Shown one piece after another: positions 1 through 10,545 of a stretch of 64,000 bases of DNA. The translations under genes and the position numbers were made by a program. Positions within the stretch are counted from its first letter, which is position 1; the number at the start of each line of letters is the position of its first letter. A model generated the notes under the pieces. The model saw only the letters and a program-made list of their open reading frames with translations. It made no database searches and was not told the DNA's origin. The stretch comes from Holtermannia corniformis (Eukaryota; Basidiomycota; Tremellomycetes; Holtermanniales): positions 1,056,277 through 1,120,276 of the forward strand of contig BCIJ01000001.1 of assembly GCA_001599935.1 (NCBI GenBank). The letters are read 5' to 3'.

Positions 1-49
1 GCCCGAGACTCTCGTGCAGGAGCTTGACTGGTACACCGAGGTTGGCCAT
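1..49 (-). CDS. SMD3: Sm D3 core snRNP protein, 5' end only (partial)
   Basis: Reading leftwards from an ATG at 49, the first 16 residues are MANLGVPVKLLHESLG, after which the window ends. This matches the N-terminus of Sm D3 proteins (G-V-P-V/I-K-[LV]-L-H-E-x-x-G), the first strand of the Sm fold. Sm D3 is part of the heptameric ring around spliceosomal U1, U2, U4 and U5 snRNAs. Only the first exon is visible, so the rest of the Sm1/Sm2 motifs cannot be checked. The gene lies downstream of UTP6 on the same strand, with about 280 bp between them. Identification rests on this short stretch plus its position at a plausible start codon. Confidence 0.6.
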   Translation of the reverse strand, partial: MANLGVPVKLLHESLG

Positions 50-328
50 TTCTGTTGCAGCGTGGGATCAGTGCTCCTCGCTTGATGCGTGTCGGCGTTC
101 TGACTGACTGCAAGAGTGTAGAGACGGGTTGCAGAGCGTCTGAGCGACAATCGACAAACTCGGAACAGCACTCGAGGACGGTAACGCGGAGGGTTGAATA
201 GCAAAGGGGTTAACCATGCACGGGGTTAACTCGGCAATAGACGCTGCGGGGGTTTGGTGCGCTACTTGGACTTGGATCCGGCAGTGGCATATGATATGCA
301 ATGAAGAGACTGCTAGACATGATACTCC

Positions 329-2562
329 CTAGTTGCCCATCTCAACGTCCTCATCTGACCCGCTGCCACTCTCACTCTCCTCGAGCGCAGTCAAGAGCGC
401 CTTCCACCGCCGTTCCAGCTCAAGGCCGTCAGCCGACCCCTGACCGACCTCACCCATCACAACCTCGACGGCGCGCTCGGCGTCGCGCGCACCGCCATTC
501 GCAAGCAGCCATTCCGCCCATACGCCGACTGCCTCGATCCGAGCATCGTGACTGCGGCATGCACGGCGCCAAGCTTGGTACAATTGCGCCAGGATCAGAC
601 GTGGCTCGGCCAGTGCGGCGAGGACCGGGAAGGCGTCGGCGAAGAACGCGGGTGTCGGCAGGTAGCCGGACGTGATGCCACCGAGGACTGTGGCAGCGCG
701 TGCACTCGTCTTGGCCAGCTCGTACTGCAGGAACAGTACTAGCAGTGTGGAATGCAGATCACCAGACTGCCCGTCGTTGGCTTCGGTTGAAGCGCGCATC
801 GATTCCGCCAATGCCGCTTTCCAGATCCGATCCTTCTCGGTCAACGCGATAGCCGTGCGCGCCGACTCCCAGCTAAGCCACTGATTCCAGAGCTGAACGA
901 CTTTAGGGGCATTGCTCCTTCCGACGGCTTTGATCGCTCCTTGCCAGGTTGTGTGGAGCTTCGATTCGTCAGACTCGTTGGAGATCTCGATGCGCATTCG
1001 CAGCGATTGCAGAGTAGCGTCAGACGGATGGATACTGGTGTGCGACCGCGCGGCTTTGACGAGTGCGGTCGGGGTGGTAGATGCACTCGCGAGGTATTCG
1101 AGGTGTGAGATGAGGAGTTTGGCAGAGGGGTTGGCAGCCGGCTTCGTGAGGGCATTCAGAGTCGCGGCGAGATATGTGCGCTGCAGTAAAGTCAGTCCAA
1201 GTCCTGACCGACTTTCATCTGATACTGACCAAGCTCTCCTCGTCGACCGTCTTGATCCACCGCAACAGCCACTCGCCAGCAACTTGGCTCCACCCGACTG
1301 GCTTGTCTTGCATACTGCGCAACAGCGGCGCCAGTTTGCCCAGCGCATCCACCAGTTCGACGCCCTTTAGCACGACGCCATCGCTCCCCACAGCCTCCTC
1401 GCCGACGACATACGGCCGATCGTACAGCTCCCGCGTCAACAGCAACAGGGCCACCCTCGCATCCTCTGGCTCGGCCCGCAGTTGATCATATACGGCCTCA
1501 AGCAACGTCAGCCTCAGCGGTGATGGATACCGCCTCAACATTTCAACCAGGCTGAGCCGGAAGGTGTAGTCCTCGATCGCTTTCAATGCACCCTGCAGGG
1601 CCGTCAAGACGAGCTGACCAGCTAGAATCGCGCGTCGAGCTGGTTCGCCTTCTGGCCCAAACGCACCCTCGCCACCTGCGAGGACGGCAACGTCTTCGAC
1701 GAACCCACGGGATGGGTCGGCGTCTGGCGTGTTGCTTGGTTCTACGTCCTTGACGAGCCCAAGTATACGCCATCGTCGACGGAGCGCCTCGATCCACCCG
1801 AGCTCAAGCTTGATGTACTCTCGCCAGAGGTCAGTCGAGGTGGGGACGAGGCGGAGACCGCGAAGGATGGTGGTACGAGCGGGGGATGTGCCTTCAATGG
1901 AGAAAGTGGATGTCGAGGCGTCAGAAGAGGACGCAAGTGTGGGGTAAAGGTAGTGTTGGGAGAGAAGGAGGTACAGTGTCGGCGAAGTCGGGTGTTGTTG
2001 AAGCGCGCTGTCCCATATCAGTTACGGTCCTTGTTTGAGAGCCCAGCCACCCACCTCGTCAATGCCTTGCCAACGACTTTGCGCATCCCCTCTCGCCGCG
2101 CATAGTCGACATAAGCGAGCCAAACGGAGACATCGTGCGGGAACTTGATCGTCGCCCGCCGGAGAATGTACACTACTCTTCTGGGGATAGAATACGTCGA
2201 TGCAGACGGTGGTGGTCGATCGTTCTCAAAGCCTGCGCACTGCATCAGTGACAGCCATGCGGTTCTTGCACGAAAGACCGACCGAGCCGCTTCCATCGGA
2301 CCCTGCGCAGTCTCTCAAGCCCAATCTCATACTCGGCATATCGAAAAAAGTCGTCCTGTCTCGGAGCTCTGCGCACCAACGCCGTCTCGAACAGTGTCCG
2401 CTTGCTCGTGATCCGGTCGAGTTCAGTCTACTCGAGCGTCAGCACTCTGTATTCCTAAGCAAAACTTGACAAACGCACCTTGGAGAACAGGCCCTTTTCA
2501 CGAAGATCCTTGATTTCTGGGAGCGTAGCCTCGAGCTGGAACTGAACCTTTTCCATCGCCAT
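329..2562 (-). CDS. UTP6: U3 snoRNP-associated protein Utp6 (HAT-repeat protein)
   Basis: Component of the SSU processome that matures 18S rRNA in the nucleolus. The start at 2562 gives MAMEKVQFQLEATLPEIKDL followed by REKGLFSK, the characteristic Utp6 N-terminus. After an intron comes T-E-L-D-R-I-T-S-K-R-T-L-F-E and then DDFFRYAEYEIGLERLR, again typical of Utp6. The next part carries HAT (half-a-TPR) repeats, for example FPHDVSVWLAYVDYARREG near 2150-2040. The long C-terminal exon (1348-329) is helical and ends in an acidic Ser/Glu/Asp tail. Several short introns interrupt the middle (about 2000-1600), where I did not fix every splice site. An alternative ATG two codons downstream (2556) is possible. 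Divergent from the cupredoxin gene. Confidence 0.85.
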
Positions 2563-3311
2563 GATTGCTGCTGCTGCCTAGATTAGAGCTGCCGACGGTC
2601 TCAACATCCAAAATCTCAGTGAGGGCAAAGGGGTTGACGCGTGGCACGTGACGTGGCGAAACTGAAACCACCCATGTTTGGTTCGGACGGCGATATGCCA
2701 TGCTCCATACCGTCTTGCAGCCGGAGATGGCCAGGACCGAGTGTGTTGTACATACACAAACACATGACTGACACACAGGGAGTCTGTGGCCTACTGGACG
2801 TTCAATCCAGCGCGGAAACGGGAGCTCGGCTCGAAGAAAGGCCAGCGATCCCATCTGCCAAGGCTGCCGTCCAGCCTCTTCCCACATAGCGCTACTGAGG
2901 AGAACCTGAGCTAACATCTTGCGGACGACCCAGACACTGACACATGCACATTCACGTTTCAAGCGCGGTCGAGACGTTGACCTGAAACGCACAACTAACT
3001 TCAATCGCCCCAAACCCTCCTCGCGCGCGGGCCGCCTAGCGCACCCATATGAGCGCAGCACTTGGCGAAAACGTCGCCTCTTCCCCTCGTCTCACCTCGG
3101 CCCACCCTTCTTCCCAACTTTTCTGTCCAGTCCCAGCGACTGTGTATAGTGCTAGACGCACTCGTTTGGTGTGTGCTGTCCAGTCGGCTGTACGGGCGCA
3201 GCGCTGACGATCCCCTCGCAGCAAGCCCCGAGACCGGTTCTCCTCTTTCATAATCCTCAGCATACCCCTAATCAGACCTGGTCGTCGATCCCCGCATTCA
3301 CCTGATCCATC
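2563..3311. promoter_or_regulatory. Intergenic region between divergent UTP6 and cupredoxin genes
   Basis: About 750 bp separating two divergent genes, so it should hold both promoters and 5' UTRs. Open frames cross it on both strands, but none resembles a protein family or has convincing splice structure. It is pyrimidine-rich on the + strand just before the cupredoxin start (about 3070-3140). No defined regulatory element was recognised. Confidence 0.4.
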
Positions 3312-4991
3312 ATGTACTTTGCTACTTCGTTCCTCGTTCTCAACGCTCTGGCTGTCGCTGTCACAGCGAGCCCAGCCCCTATTCGCTTCCACGGCAAGCG
3401 TTCGACTGCCGATCCTGGCGAGGCCGCCGCGTCAAAGTCTGCTGCCGAGGCTGCTTCAGCTGCGCTGACCGCTTCGGTGAGTATTCTATCGGCTGGTGGC
3501 TTCAAGGTCTCACGCGGCTTACTCGGACTCAGGCGACTGAAACCTCTGCGGCGTCGTCTGCAGTGGTCGTACGTGTGCGACCTTGGGCAGAGCAGCAATT
3601 GACCAGTCATAGGCTACCGAAGCGGCACCTGCTGCGGCGCCCACTGTCATGTACGGCTCCGGCTCGTGGCCGGGCACCGATCTCAACAGCTGCTTGCAGG
3701 TGAGCTATACTCGGGACCTAGCGCGTGCACCAAACTGATGACTCTAGCAATGTCACGCCCAATTCGGTGGTGGTGGCCTTGCGTGAGTCGTGCCAGTTCA
3801 ACCTGCATTCGCTTGTGACTGATAAGCGCTCAGACCGTCTGCGACCCAAGCCGGTCCAGCGACGCACACGATCATCGTCGCCCCTACCAAGGGTGTTCTC
3901 CGCTTCGGTTTGTCCCCTGATCAAACCAATCGAGATTGTGCTGACGGCATCCAGTGCCGTTCTCTGTCGATGCCAACGTTGGCGACAAGATTGTCTACCA
4001 GTGGGGTGCCGGTCCGGTCCGTTTACTACGCATACGATCGTGACTAGAGTGCTGAATTGAGTTGTAGCACTCTGCGACGCTCAGCGAGGGCACGAATGTC
4101 TGCAACAAGTCGACGACCAGTGACGCGTTCGACTCTGGCAAGCGTGAGTCTGCGCTTGCCTCTCCCTCTTCACCAGGAGCTGACACTGCACAGTCAACGC
4201 GACCGCTACGTTCGAGACGACGGTGACATCGACCAACGCCACGTTCCACTACTGCACCGTCGGCACGCACTGCGCCAGCGGCATGTTTGGCGTCATCAAC
4301 CCTCCCAAGGACAACACGACGGCGACGGCGACGACCCCCAGCGCGACAGTAGGCGGTAACATGGATTCGTGGATCTCGAGCTGGGCCCAGACTGTGAGTA
4401 CTCTGCGCTCAAAGAATATCACAGGCGCTGATACAGGATCGTACTGCAGGGTGCCGGACCGCAAACGACCGTCAAGATCATCAAGCAGGCGTGCCAGTCT
4501 CAGCCTCAGGCCTGGGCATGGGGAGGCAGCTTTACGTTCTCCGAGCACCCAACGATCGAGCGCAAAGTCTGGATCGAAAACGTCCTGTGCGTCGTCGCCC
4601 TACCGACCTCTGTTACGCAAGCTGACGATGGAAAACAGCTACACCCGTCTCGTGCTCGCCAAGAACCCGCACATGCTCCCGTCGTCTCAAGTCTCGCTCG
4701 CGCCCGCCGGCAGCTTTGCGCTCGACAAGCTCGATATCCCAGTCGACTTGCAGTCGTTTGTCGCCTCGGCTGACAACTCGACGACGGACGGTGCGGACGG
4801 TGCCGGCGCGAGCGCGTCGATTGCCGAAGCTGGAGCTGAGCCGAGTTCGGTGGACACGAGTGGTGCCGGTACGTCCCTGTCCCATGCCAACTCCCCCAAT
4901 GGTTGACGCAGTCGCAGCTCTCGGCAAGGCAGCGCCTGCTATCAGTCTCATTGGCGCCGTCATCATCTCCGCTATCGGCCTGTTGATCTAA
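3312..4991 (+). CDS. Secreted cupredoxin-domain protein with C-terminal GPI-like anchor
   Basis: The first exon gives a classic signal peptide (MYFATSFLVLNALAVAVTAS) and an Ala/Ser-rich segment. Spliced downstream exons encode one cupredoxin domain. A conserved strand reads HTIIVAPTKGVLRFVPFSVD, then GDKIVYQWGAGPHSATLSEG, then FHYCTVGTHCASGMFGVINP. The His in PHS, the Cys in HYC, the His in THC and the Met in GMF fit the four type-1 copper ligands (H, C, H, M). A second, less conserved region follows (about 4390-4700) and then a Ser/Ala/Thr-rich stretch. The last exon (after a GTACGT...CAG intron near 4869-4909) adds a hydrophobic tail, A-P-A-I-S-L-I-G-A-V-I-I-S-A-I-G-L-L-I, consistent with a GPI signal. 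Likely a cell-surface copper or adhesion-type protein; function unproven. Convergent with eIF1. Confidence 0.8.
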
Positions 4992-5086
4992 GCGCGCGCC
5001 GCAGCGCGGATGGACAATGCCACTAGGCGAGCAGAGGCGGACGTAATCTAATGACTGGGACGTGGCGGATGGACAGACTGGTTGAT

Positions 5087-5206
5087 CTAGTGTGGTGATG
5101 AGATCCTCTGCGAGGTGCCCACCGATCCGAGTCGCGCGTTGTCACAACGCTGGGCGAAGATGACGGCGGCGAATGCTATGGCAGACGTAATGACATAGCG
5201 CCCCAT
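5087..5206 (-). CDS. Possible 39-residue single-membrane-span protein
   Basis: An ATG at 5206 with a good context (GCAACCATGG) opens a 39-codon frame: MGRYVITSAIAFAAVIFAQ, then a polar tail ending SQRISSPH. The N-terminal part is one hydrophobic segment, as in tiny mitochondrial or ER membrane subunits, but I recognise no family. Immediately upstream there is an acceptor-like CTGAACAG, so it could also be the last exon of a longer spliced gene or pure chance. It sits in the 3' gap between two convergent genes. Confidence 0.25.
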   Translation of the reverse strand: MGRYVITSAIAFAAVIFAQRCDNARLGSVGTSQRISSPH

Positions 5207-5396
5207 GGTTGCACTGTTCAGCAGCGCGATAGTCCAGTTTGTCAAGTTCCAGCTCGACTTGAATTGCGCCGATCCGAAGCAGGCCATGCGATACAATTCA
5301 TTCGGATCTACCAAAGCACAGTCCCAAACCGAGCGACGAGCGAGGCAAGAGACGAGGAAAGTTGGGGCATGAAGCGGCGGTGGAGGGTAGTGGCGG

Positions 5397-5397
5397 N
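5397..5397. other. Ambiguous base (N)
   Basis: The only undetermined base in the window, within a G-rich run (TGGCGGNGGC) downstream of the eIF1 stop codon. It does not affect any coding call. Confidence 0.95.
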
Positions 5398-5473
5398 GGC
5401 AATCCAGAGACGGGGGGCGAGGGGGACCGCCTCGTTACGGTTGGCACGAGGCCCAAAAATGAATCAGGATCAT

Positions 5474-6271
5474 CTAGTAACCGTGACTGTACCCGATCAG
5501 TATGCGAAGCAGACAGTCGACTCGCCGCGACATACAGCTGGAGCTTCTCCTTGAGTTCCTTTTCGGCGAGCAGGCCCGAACTGAGCAGGAACTCTTTGAC
5601 CTTTTGACGCTGGTCGCCTTGGAGCTGGATGACGTTGCCAAACTTGGCGTTGTGGGTGACCGGCTTGATGGGCGCGTCGTCCTCTGCATCGGCCTCTTCC
5701 TGCGATACCACGGTGCCGTTGCATGCAAACTCCTTCAGGGGCATCAGCATGCAGTGCCAAAAGAAAGCTGAGCGACACCAACCTTTTTCATAGCTTTGAG
5801 GAGCTTTTTGGCATCGTACATCTTGGGCAGGCCTTGAACGGTCGTCAAGACCTTGCGGCCGTTGCGCTGCTGGACACCTAGAGAGCATCAGTCTACGGGA
5901 TAGACGACTCGAGTGACAGTGCCAGACTCACGGACGTGAATCTTCTCATCCTTGGTGACGGCCTGCTCGACCGAAGGCGTGCCCGCACCACTACGTCCGC
6001 CAAAAGGGTCTTCGGCGTCCCCGAACGGGTCTGTCCGCCACTTGTCAGCTCGCGTCGCAAACTGCGCGCGACGAACCAAACTTGGAAGCCATGTTCATGT
6101 TGGTGAGCACGTCTGCGCCCCCAGCGCCCGAAGGCGTGGGGGCCTTGATCTTTGTCTTTGAAGTGGCGTCCACTTTGTTGGAAGCTGTCGGTGAGTGTGT
6201 CAGCACGCGACCGATGGGGTGATGCGTCCTCCACATGGTCGACGGAAGAGTTACTCACTTTGGGTGCTCAT
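5474..6271 (-). CDS. SUI1: Translation initiation factor eIF1 (SUI1)
   Basis: Small ribosome-binding factor that enforces start-codon selection in the 43S complex. Spliced exons give MSTQTSNKVDATSK..., then F-D-P-F-G-D-A-E-D-P-F, then DEKIHVRVQQRNGRKVLTTV, QGLPKMYDAKKLLKAMK, KEFACNGTVV and GNVIQLQGDQRQKVKEFL. These are the core SUI1 signatures, including the NGRK basic loop. A final intron (donor GTATGT, acceptor near 5483) joins the body to a terminal L-Q-L-H-G-Y, matching the usual IHG-like C-terminus. The region between NGTVV and GNVIQLQG carries an acidic insert of about 20 residues (SQEEADAEDDAPIKPVTHNA) that is longer than in yeast or human eIF1. The start at 6271 is supported by a phase-matched first intron (GTGAGT). 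Confidence 0.95.
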
Positions 6272-6536
6272 AAGATGACCTGTGCGCTGCTGGCTGCGTG
6301 CTTGGTCGAGTGTAGAAGGGTGAAAGGATTCGCCCGTGTGCGGTGCGAGATGACATCGACAGGAGCGGAGGGTTCACGCTCGGCGTTATAGATCCACCGT
6401 CGGCGTTATCGTCCGCAGTGGTTAACCCCCTCCAGCCATTTCCCCCGCGATCTCGGCCTCACCACCGCACCAGCACCACCCCAACCATCTCTCATCTCAC
6501 CGACCTGAACCCGTCTCGCAATCAAAAGCAGGCATC
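6272..6536. promoter_or_regulatory. Compact divergent promoter between eIF1 and SAR1
   Basis: About 265 bp separate the two divergent start codons. The SAR1-proximal half is CT-rich on the + strand (around 6430-6500), a common feature of fungal housekeeping promoters. No specific element was identified. Confidence 0.4.
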
Positions 6537-7590
6537 ATGTGGATCGTGGTACGCACTCGTCAAGGACGGCTACCCACTCCGGCTGCAGAGTCGTATCGCT
6601 GACGAGTCTTGCGCCGTCCTCTTCCGATTTTGCCACTCTTTCGCCGTCATGATCCTCGGTCACTATCGATCATAGAATTGGTTCTGGGATGTCCTCTCGC
6701 AGCTCGGTACGTCTCCTTTCGTGCGCGCCGAGCACTGGCTTACATGCGAATCTACAGGTCTGATGAACAAGAGTACGTTGTCACGCCGTTTCCCCTCGCG
6801 GATCCTAGCTGATCCCGCTTCCAGGCGCAAAGCTCTTGTTCCTCGGTCTTGACAATGCCGGCAAGACGGTCCGTCGTCTGCTGCTCAGCTTGGTAAGCTG
6901 ATCTAGCGCTGATGATTCATAGACGCTCCTCCACATGCTCAAGAACGACCGGTTGGCGACCCTCCAGCCAACGCTCCACCCTAGTCAGTCCTCTGTCCTA
7001 CTCGGTACAACCTCACTGACACTGTCCCAGCCTCGGAAGAGCTCGCAATTGGTAACGTCAAGTTCACAACGTACGATCTCGGCGGTCACCAACAGGGTAC
7101 GTCCCCTGCACCCTCCACCAGGTAGTTAGCTGATCGGATCACCAACAGCACGCCGCCTGTGGCGCGACTACTTTCCCGAAGTCGACGGCATCGTCTTCCT
7201 CGTCGATTCCGCCGACACTGAGCGCTTCAACGAGTCCAAAGCCGAGCTCGACAGCCTGCTCTCGATCGAGTCGCTCAGCCGCGTCCCGTTCCTCATCCTC
7301 GGCAACAAGATTGATGCCATCGGCGCAGTGTCCGAAGAGGAGCTCAGGCACACGCTGGGCCTGTACCAGACGACTGGCAAGGTGTGTGCTGCCGCCGTGT
7401 CTCAAGACGATTGGGCTCACGCGATCCGCGCAACAGGGCAAGATCCCACTCCGTGATATCCGCCCGATCGAAGTCTTCATGTGCTCGGTCGTCATGCGCC
7501 AAGGCTATGGCGAGGGCTTCCGCTGGCTCTCGCAATACGTGAGTTCAACCCTGGCTAGGTCAGGTCAAACTGACGCTGTGCAGATCTAAG
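6537..7590 (+). CDS. SAR1: Small GTPase Sar1 (COPII coat)
   Basis: GTPase that recruits Sec23/24 to ER exit sites to start COPII vesicle budding. Spliced exons read [39 protein letters not shown] (P-loop), [20 protein letters not shown] (switch II), [28 protein letters not shown] (the guanine-specificity NKxD) and [17 protein letters not shown]. This is end-to-end Sar1, including the hydrophobic MWIV N-terminus used for membrane insertion. At least seven short introns are needed. The last one lies between TAC and ATC-TAA, so the final exon is one codon plus the stop (7585-7590). Confidence 0.95.
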
Positions 7591-8594
7591 CTGTGGGTGT
7601 CACGGCGAGGGTGCGCGAGGACACGGGGTCGTCAAGGAGACGATCACGAGCTGGCAGCGAACGCAGTGCAGATCCAGTACATAGTCGATTCAAATGACCG
7701 TGATGCGACGTTGGTCTATAGACTGTTCATGCCGAGCTACAAGCGCCGTGCTTGATCATGGAGGCAGCCAGAGTAGAGTGTAGACAGCCGTGCAACATCA
7801 TAAGACCAAAACAATGCATAGTACTAGATATCCCCTGATTAAATGGACCGTCGGACACTGTAGCAAGCAGCCAGAGCACGGTGAGTAGCAGGCGGCGACA
7901 CCTCTGGATAAGGGCGCCGAGGGTGGTTCTAGGTGATTCTATAAATAGCGAGTCGATGTGGGAGGACCATCTTTCGCAGAGTGTAAGCACCATGAGGGGG
8001 TGGGGAGGGGTACGGAAGATGGGATGTGATGAGGGTGAAGATCACAAGCTGAGCGGACTGCTTGACAAGGGACGGACGGGGTCACGGCAGATGATCTCCA
8101 GACGTACAACAGCCGCCTAGATGGCCGCTGGAGCAAGTCGAAATCCATCACGCCGGTACGACGCGCTAGTGGAGCGACACCGATCAGCGGCTAGCTTATC
8201 AACCTGCTCAATGACCGATTGACCGGTCATGAACAGGTCGAACTTGTAGCCGCCGAACGGCGTGACTGTGACTGTAAAGCAACAGGAATAGGAAAAGGGA
8301 TGTACAGCGCCTGTGAAGCATCGCGCCGTGAAGGCCACGCTCCCGAGGGAACGTGGCTAGGCGTGATAGCAAATGAGCGCCGAAGACGTTCTGCGCTGGT
8401 CGATGGGGTCCACGGGCATCGAGATGGGGATGTGTGGCAAGACATCGTTGAGCGGGGTGGGAATGGAAATCAAAACAGCAGGCAGCAGGCAGCGAACAGA
8501 CAGTGTTTCCAGACAGGGACATGCGCTGCATCGTAATCCTGCAGGCGGTCAGCTCGTCCAAGTCTACCACGCAGCTAGCTTACTATGATACCAA
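7591..8594. other. Unusually long convergent intergenic region
   Basis: About 1 kb between the convergent SAR1 and RPT3 stop codons. Open frames of 70-120 codons occur on both strands (for example 8208-8570 minus), but none has family similarity, clear splice structure or coding-like composition. I see no tRNA-like A/B boxes. It may be long 3' UTRs or an unrecognised non-coding transcript. Confidence 0.4.
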
Positions 8595-10355
8595 TCATCG
8601 GTCTGTTGCAAGTATCAGTATGATGAATAGCAAGAGACGGGGGAAACTGACAGAACTCGTGCTTGTCATCGCCCTTCTTGACCACTCCCTGCGACGCGTC
8701 AGATTCGGGACTGACCGCGGCGTTTTCTTGAAAACGCCGAACCCCCGCAGGAGTGTGGCACTGACCTTCCAAGCTTCCTCAAAGTCGACGGGCAGGATCA
8801 CGTAGCGGTTCTTGCGCACGGCTAGGGCGGATGTCAGCCTAGCGGCATTGACATGGGATACACGGGCGCACCTTGCAAGCCAGCAGCCTGACAGATGGAC
8901 GCAATCTCGGCCGAGCTCAGGCGATCCGGTCGTGAGACATCTAGCAGCTCTATCAGCATTGTGCGATCGTGCCCAACCGACTCACAGTCCTCGAGGTCGA
9001 CATCAGGACCGAGGTTCATCTTGCTCGTTACAGTCTGGAAGATCAGACGGCGCTCACGCCGCGATGGAAAGGGGAATTCAATCTTGCGGTCGAGACGGCC
9101 CGGACGGAGTAGCGCCGGGTCGAGCGTGTCTTGGCGGTTCGTCGCCATGATGACCTGCGATCCAGCAGTGAGCTACTGCCGACATGACGCGCCGCAGTGC
9201 CGAGCACGAACCCACCTTGACGTTGCTCATCTGGTCAAAGCCATCCATTTGGTTCAACAGTTCGAGCAGGATCCGCTGCACCTCGCGATCGGCACCCGTC
9301 TGCGCATCAAAACGCTTTGTCGCGATCGCATCCACTTCATCGATGAAGATGATGCATGGCGAGTTTTCGCGCGCCATGCGGAACACATCTCGGACCATGC
9401 GCGGGCCCTTGTCCTAGGTCAGCATGGATTGGCTGCAGATGGGCACACACCTCGCCCAAGTACTTTTGAACAAACTCGCTGCCGACGACGCGGATGAACG
9501 ATGCGCTTGTGGCGTTTGCTACAGCCTTGACGAGCATGGTCTTGCCTGTTCCTGGCGGGCCATAGAGCAGAACACCGCGAGGCGGGTCGATACCGATCTT
9601 GCGGTACAGGTCCATCTACAACCGATCAGCCGTGCACCCTGACGTTGGAGTACAAACCTGCTGCAATGGCAACTCGACAGCCTCTCTGATCTCCTGTTTC
9701 TGCGCATCCAGACCACCGACGTCAGAGTACTTGACGTCGGGCTTCTCGTTGTCACCGAGCATCGAGATGGAGGAATCAGCCTCTGGTGGAAGGACGTCGA
9801 CCAGAGCATTGGAGTGGCGGTGAAGCGCAACCGAGGACGACGCCTTGAGCAGCTCGCGGTCGATTGTGCTCAGAATCCGGACGACATAGTTTGAGCCTGT
9901 ATTGACGTGAGATCATACGTAAAGGATACGAGACCACGCACCCGTCGTGCTGCCTACGATCCCTCTGCGCTCATCGACCGGTTCCAGGAATTGACCAATG
10001 ACGAGCGGGACGGCTTGGATACGCTTAACCTCTTCTTGTGCGCGCAGCAGCTCCCGACGAAGGTTGTGCGTCTCGTCACGGATGTATTCCTGCGATGACG
10101 CTTCATCAGCTCAATCCGATGGATGCTAGCTGACGTACCTCTTGCAGCTCCAAGAACTCCTTGTGGGCCTCCAGACGCTTCCAGGTGCTGTACAGCTCCT
10201 CGTCATTGGTTGGCAGCGAGTTGAGCAGTGTCTGCTTGTCGGAGATCTGTGCGGGGAGGGTAGGGTCCTGACCGTGTACACATCAGTCTGCTGCCAGTGT
10301 CCGCTCTGTATGCATCACGCACCTCCATCTTGATGTCTATACCGAGCTGGTCCAT
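8595..10355 (-). CDS. RPT3: 26S proteasome regulatory ATPase Rpt3
   Basis: AAA-ATPase of the 19S base that unfolds substrates and gates the 20S core. The start at 10355 gives [12 protein letters not shown], followed by a coiled-coil segment and an OB-like region with [20 protein letters not shown] and [17 protein letters not shown]. The AAA module has [20 protein letters not shown] (Walker A), [20 protein letters not shown] (Walker B) and [19 protein letters not shown] (Arg finger), and ends with D-D-K-H-E-F-Y-R. The HEFY[KR] C-terminus and the [12 protein letters not shown] block are specific for Rpt3 among the six Rpt subunits. The last two codons (Y-R) lie on a separate small exon at the 3' end. 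An in-frame stop upstream of 10355 supports this start. Divergent from ELF1. Confidence 0.95.
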
Positions 10356-10545
10356 GTTGTGCAGGAGTATACTCTGCAGTTCACCTACGGGAGACTGTGA
10401 TTGTCGTTACATGGTCGAACTCGGCCAAGAGGAGCAACGCGCACGCTCGGTCCATCCACGGATCACGAGTCAACCACCGGTCTCCTCCTTGCCTACATAT
10501 CGCTCTCTTCTTGCTATTGCTCAGGTTCCCTCACCGTCAGGCAGG
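10356..10545. promoter_or_regulatory. Short divergent promoter between RPT3 and ELF1
   Basis: Only about 190 bp separate the two start codons, so the promoters must overlap. I looked for the yeast proteasome element (GGTGGCAAA) and saw no exact copy. Confidence 0.4.

Larger units (their letters stand above)
4992..5473. other. 3' intergenic region between convergent cupredoxin and eIF1 genes
   Basis: About 480 bp between two convergent stop codons. It holds an ambiguous base at 5397 and a small minus-strand membrane-type ORF (5087-5206, listed separately). Otherwise it is probably 3' UTR for both genes. Confidence 0.4.

Noticed and set aside
2498..3061. 187-codon minus-strand ORF
   Set aside because: It overlaps the UTP6 start in another frame and lies in a divergent promoter. 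Its Arg/Cys/Ser-rich translation has no family pattern.
8213..8232. Near-palindrome around ACCGATTGACCGGTCATG
   Set aside because: Short and imperfect, with no sign of a repeat family or a hairpin terminator context.
8208..8570. 120-codon minus-strand ORF in the SAR1-RPT3 gap
   Set aside because: His/Cys/Arg-rich translation without splice sites or family resemblance; a competing ORF of similar length lies on the opposite strand.
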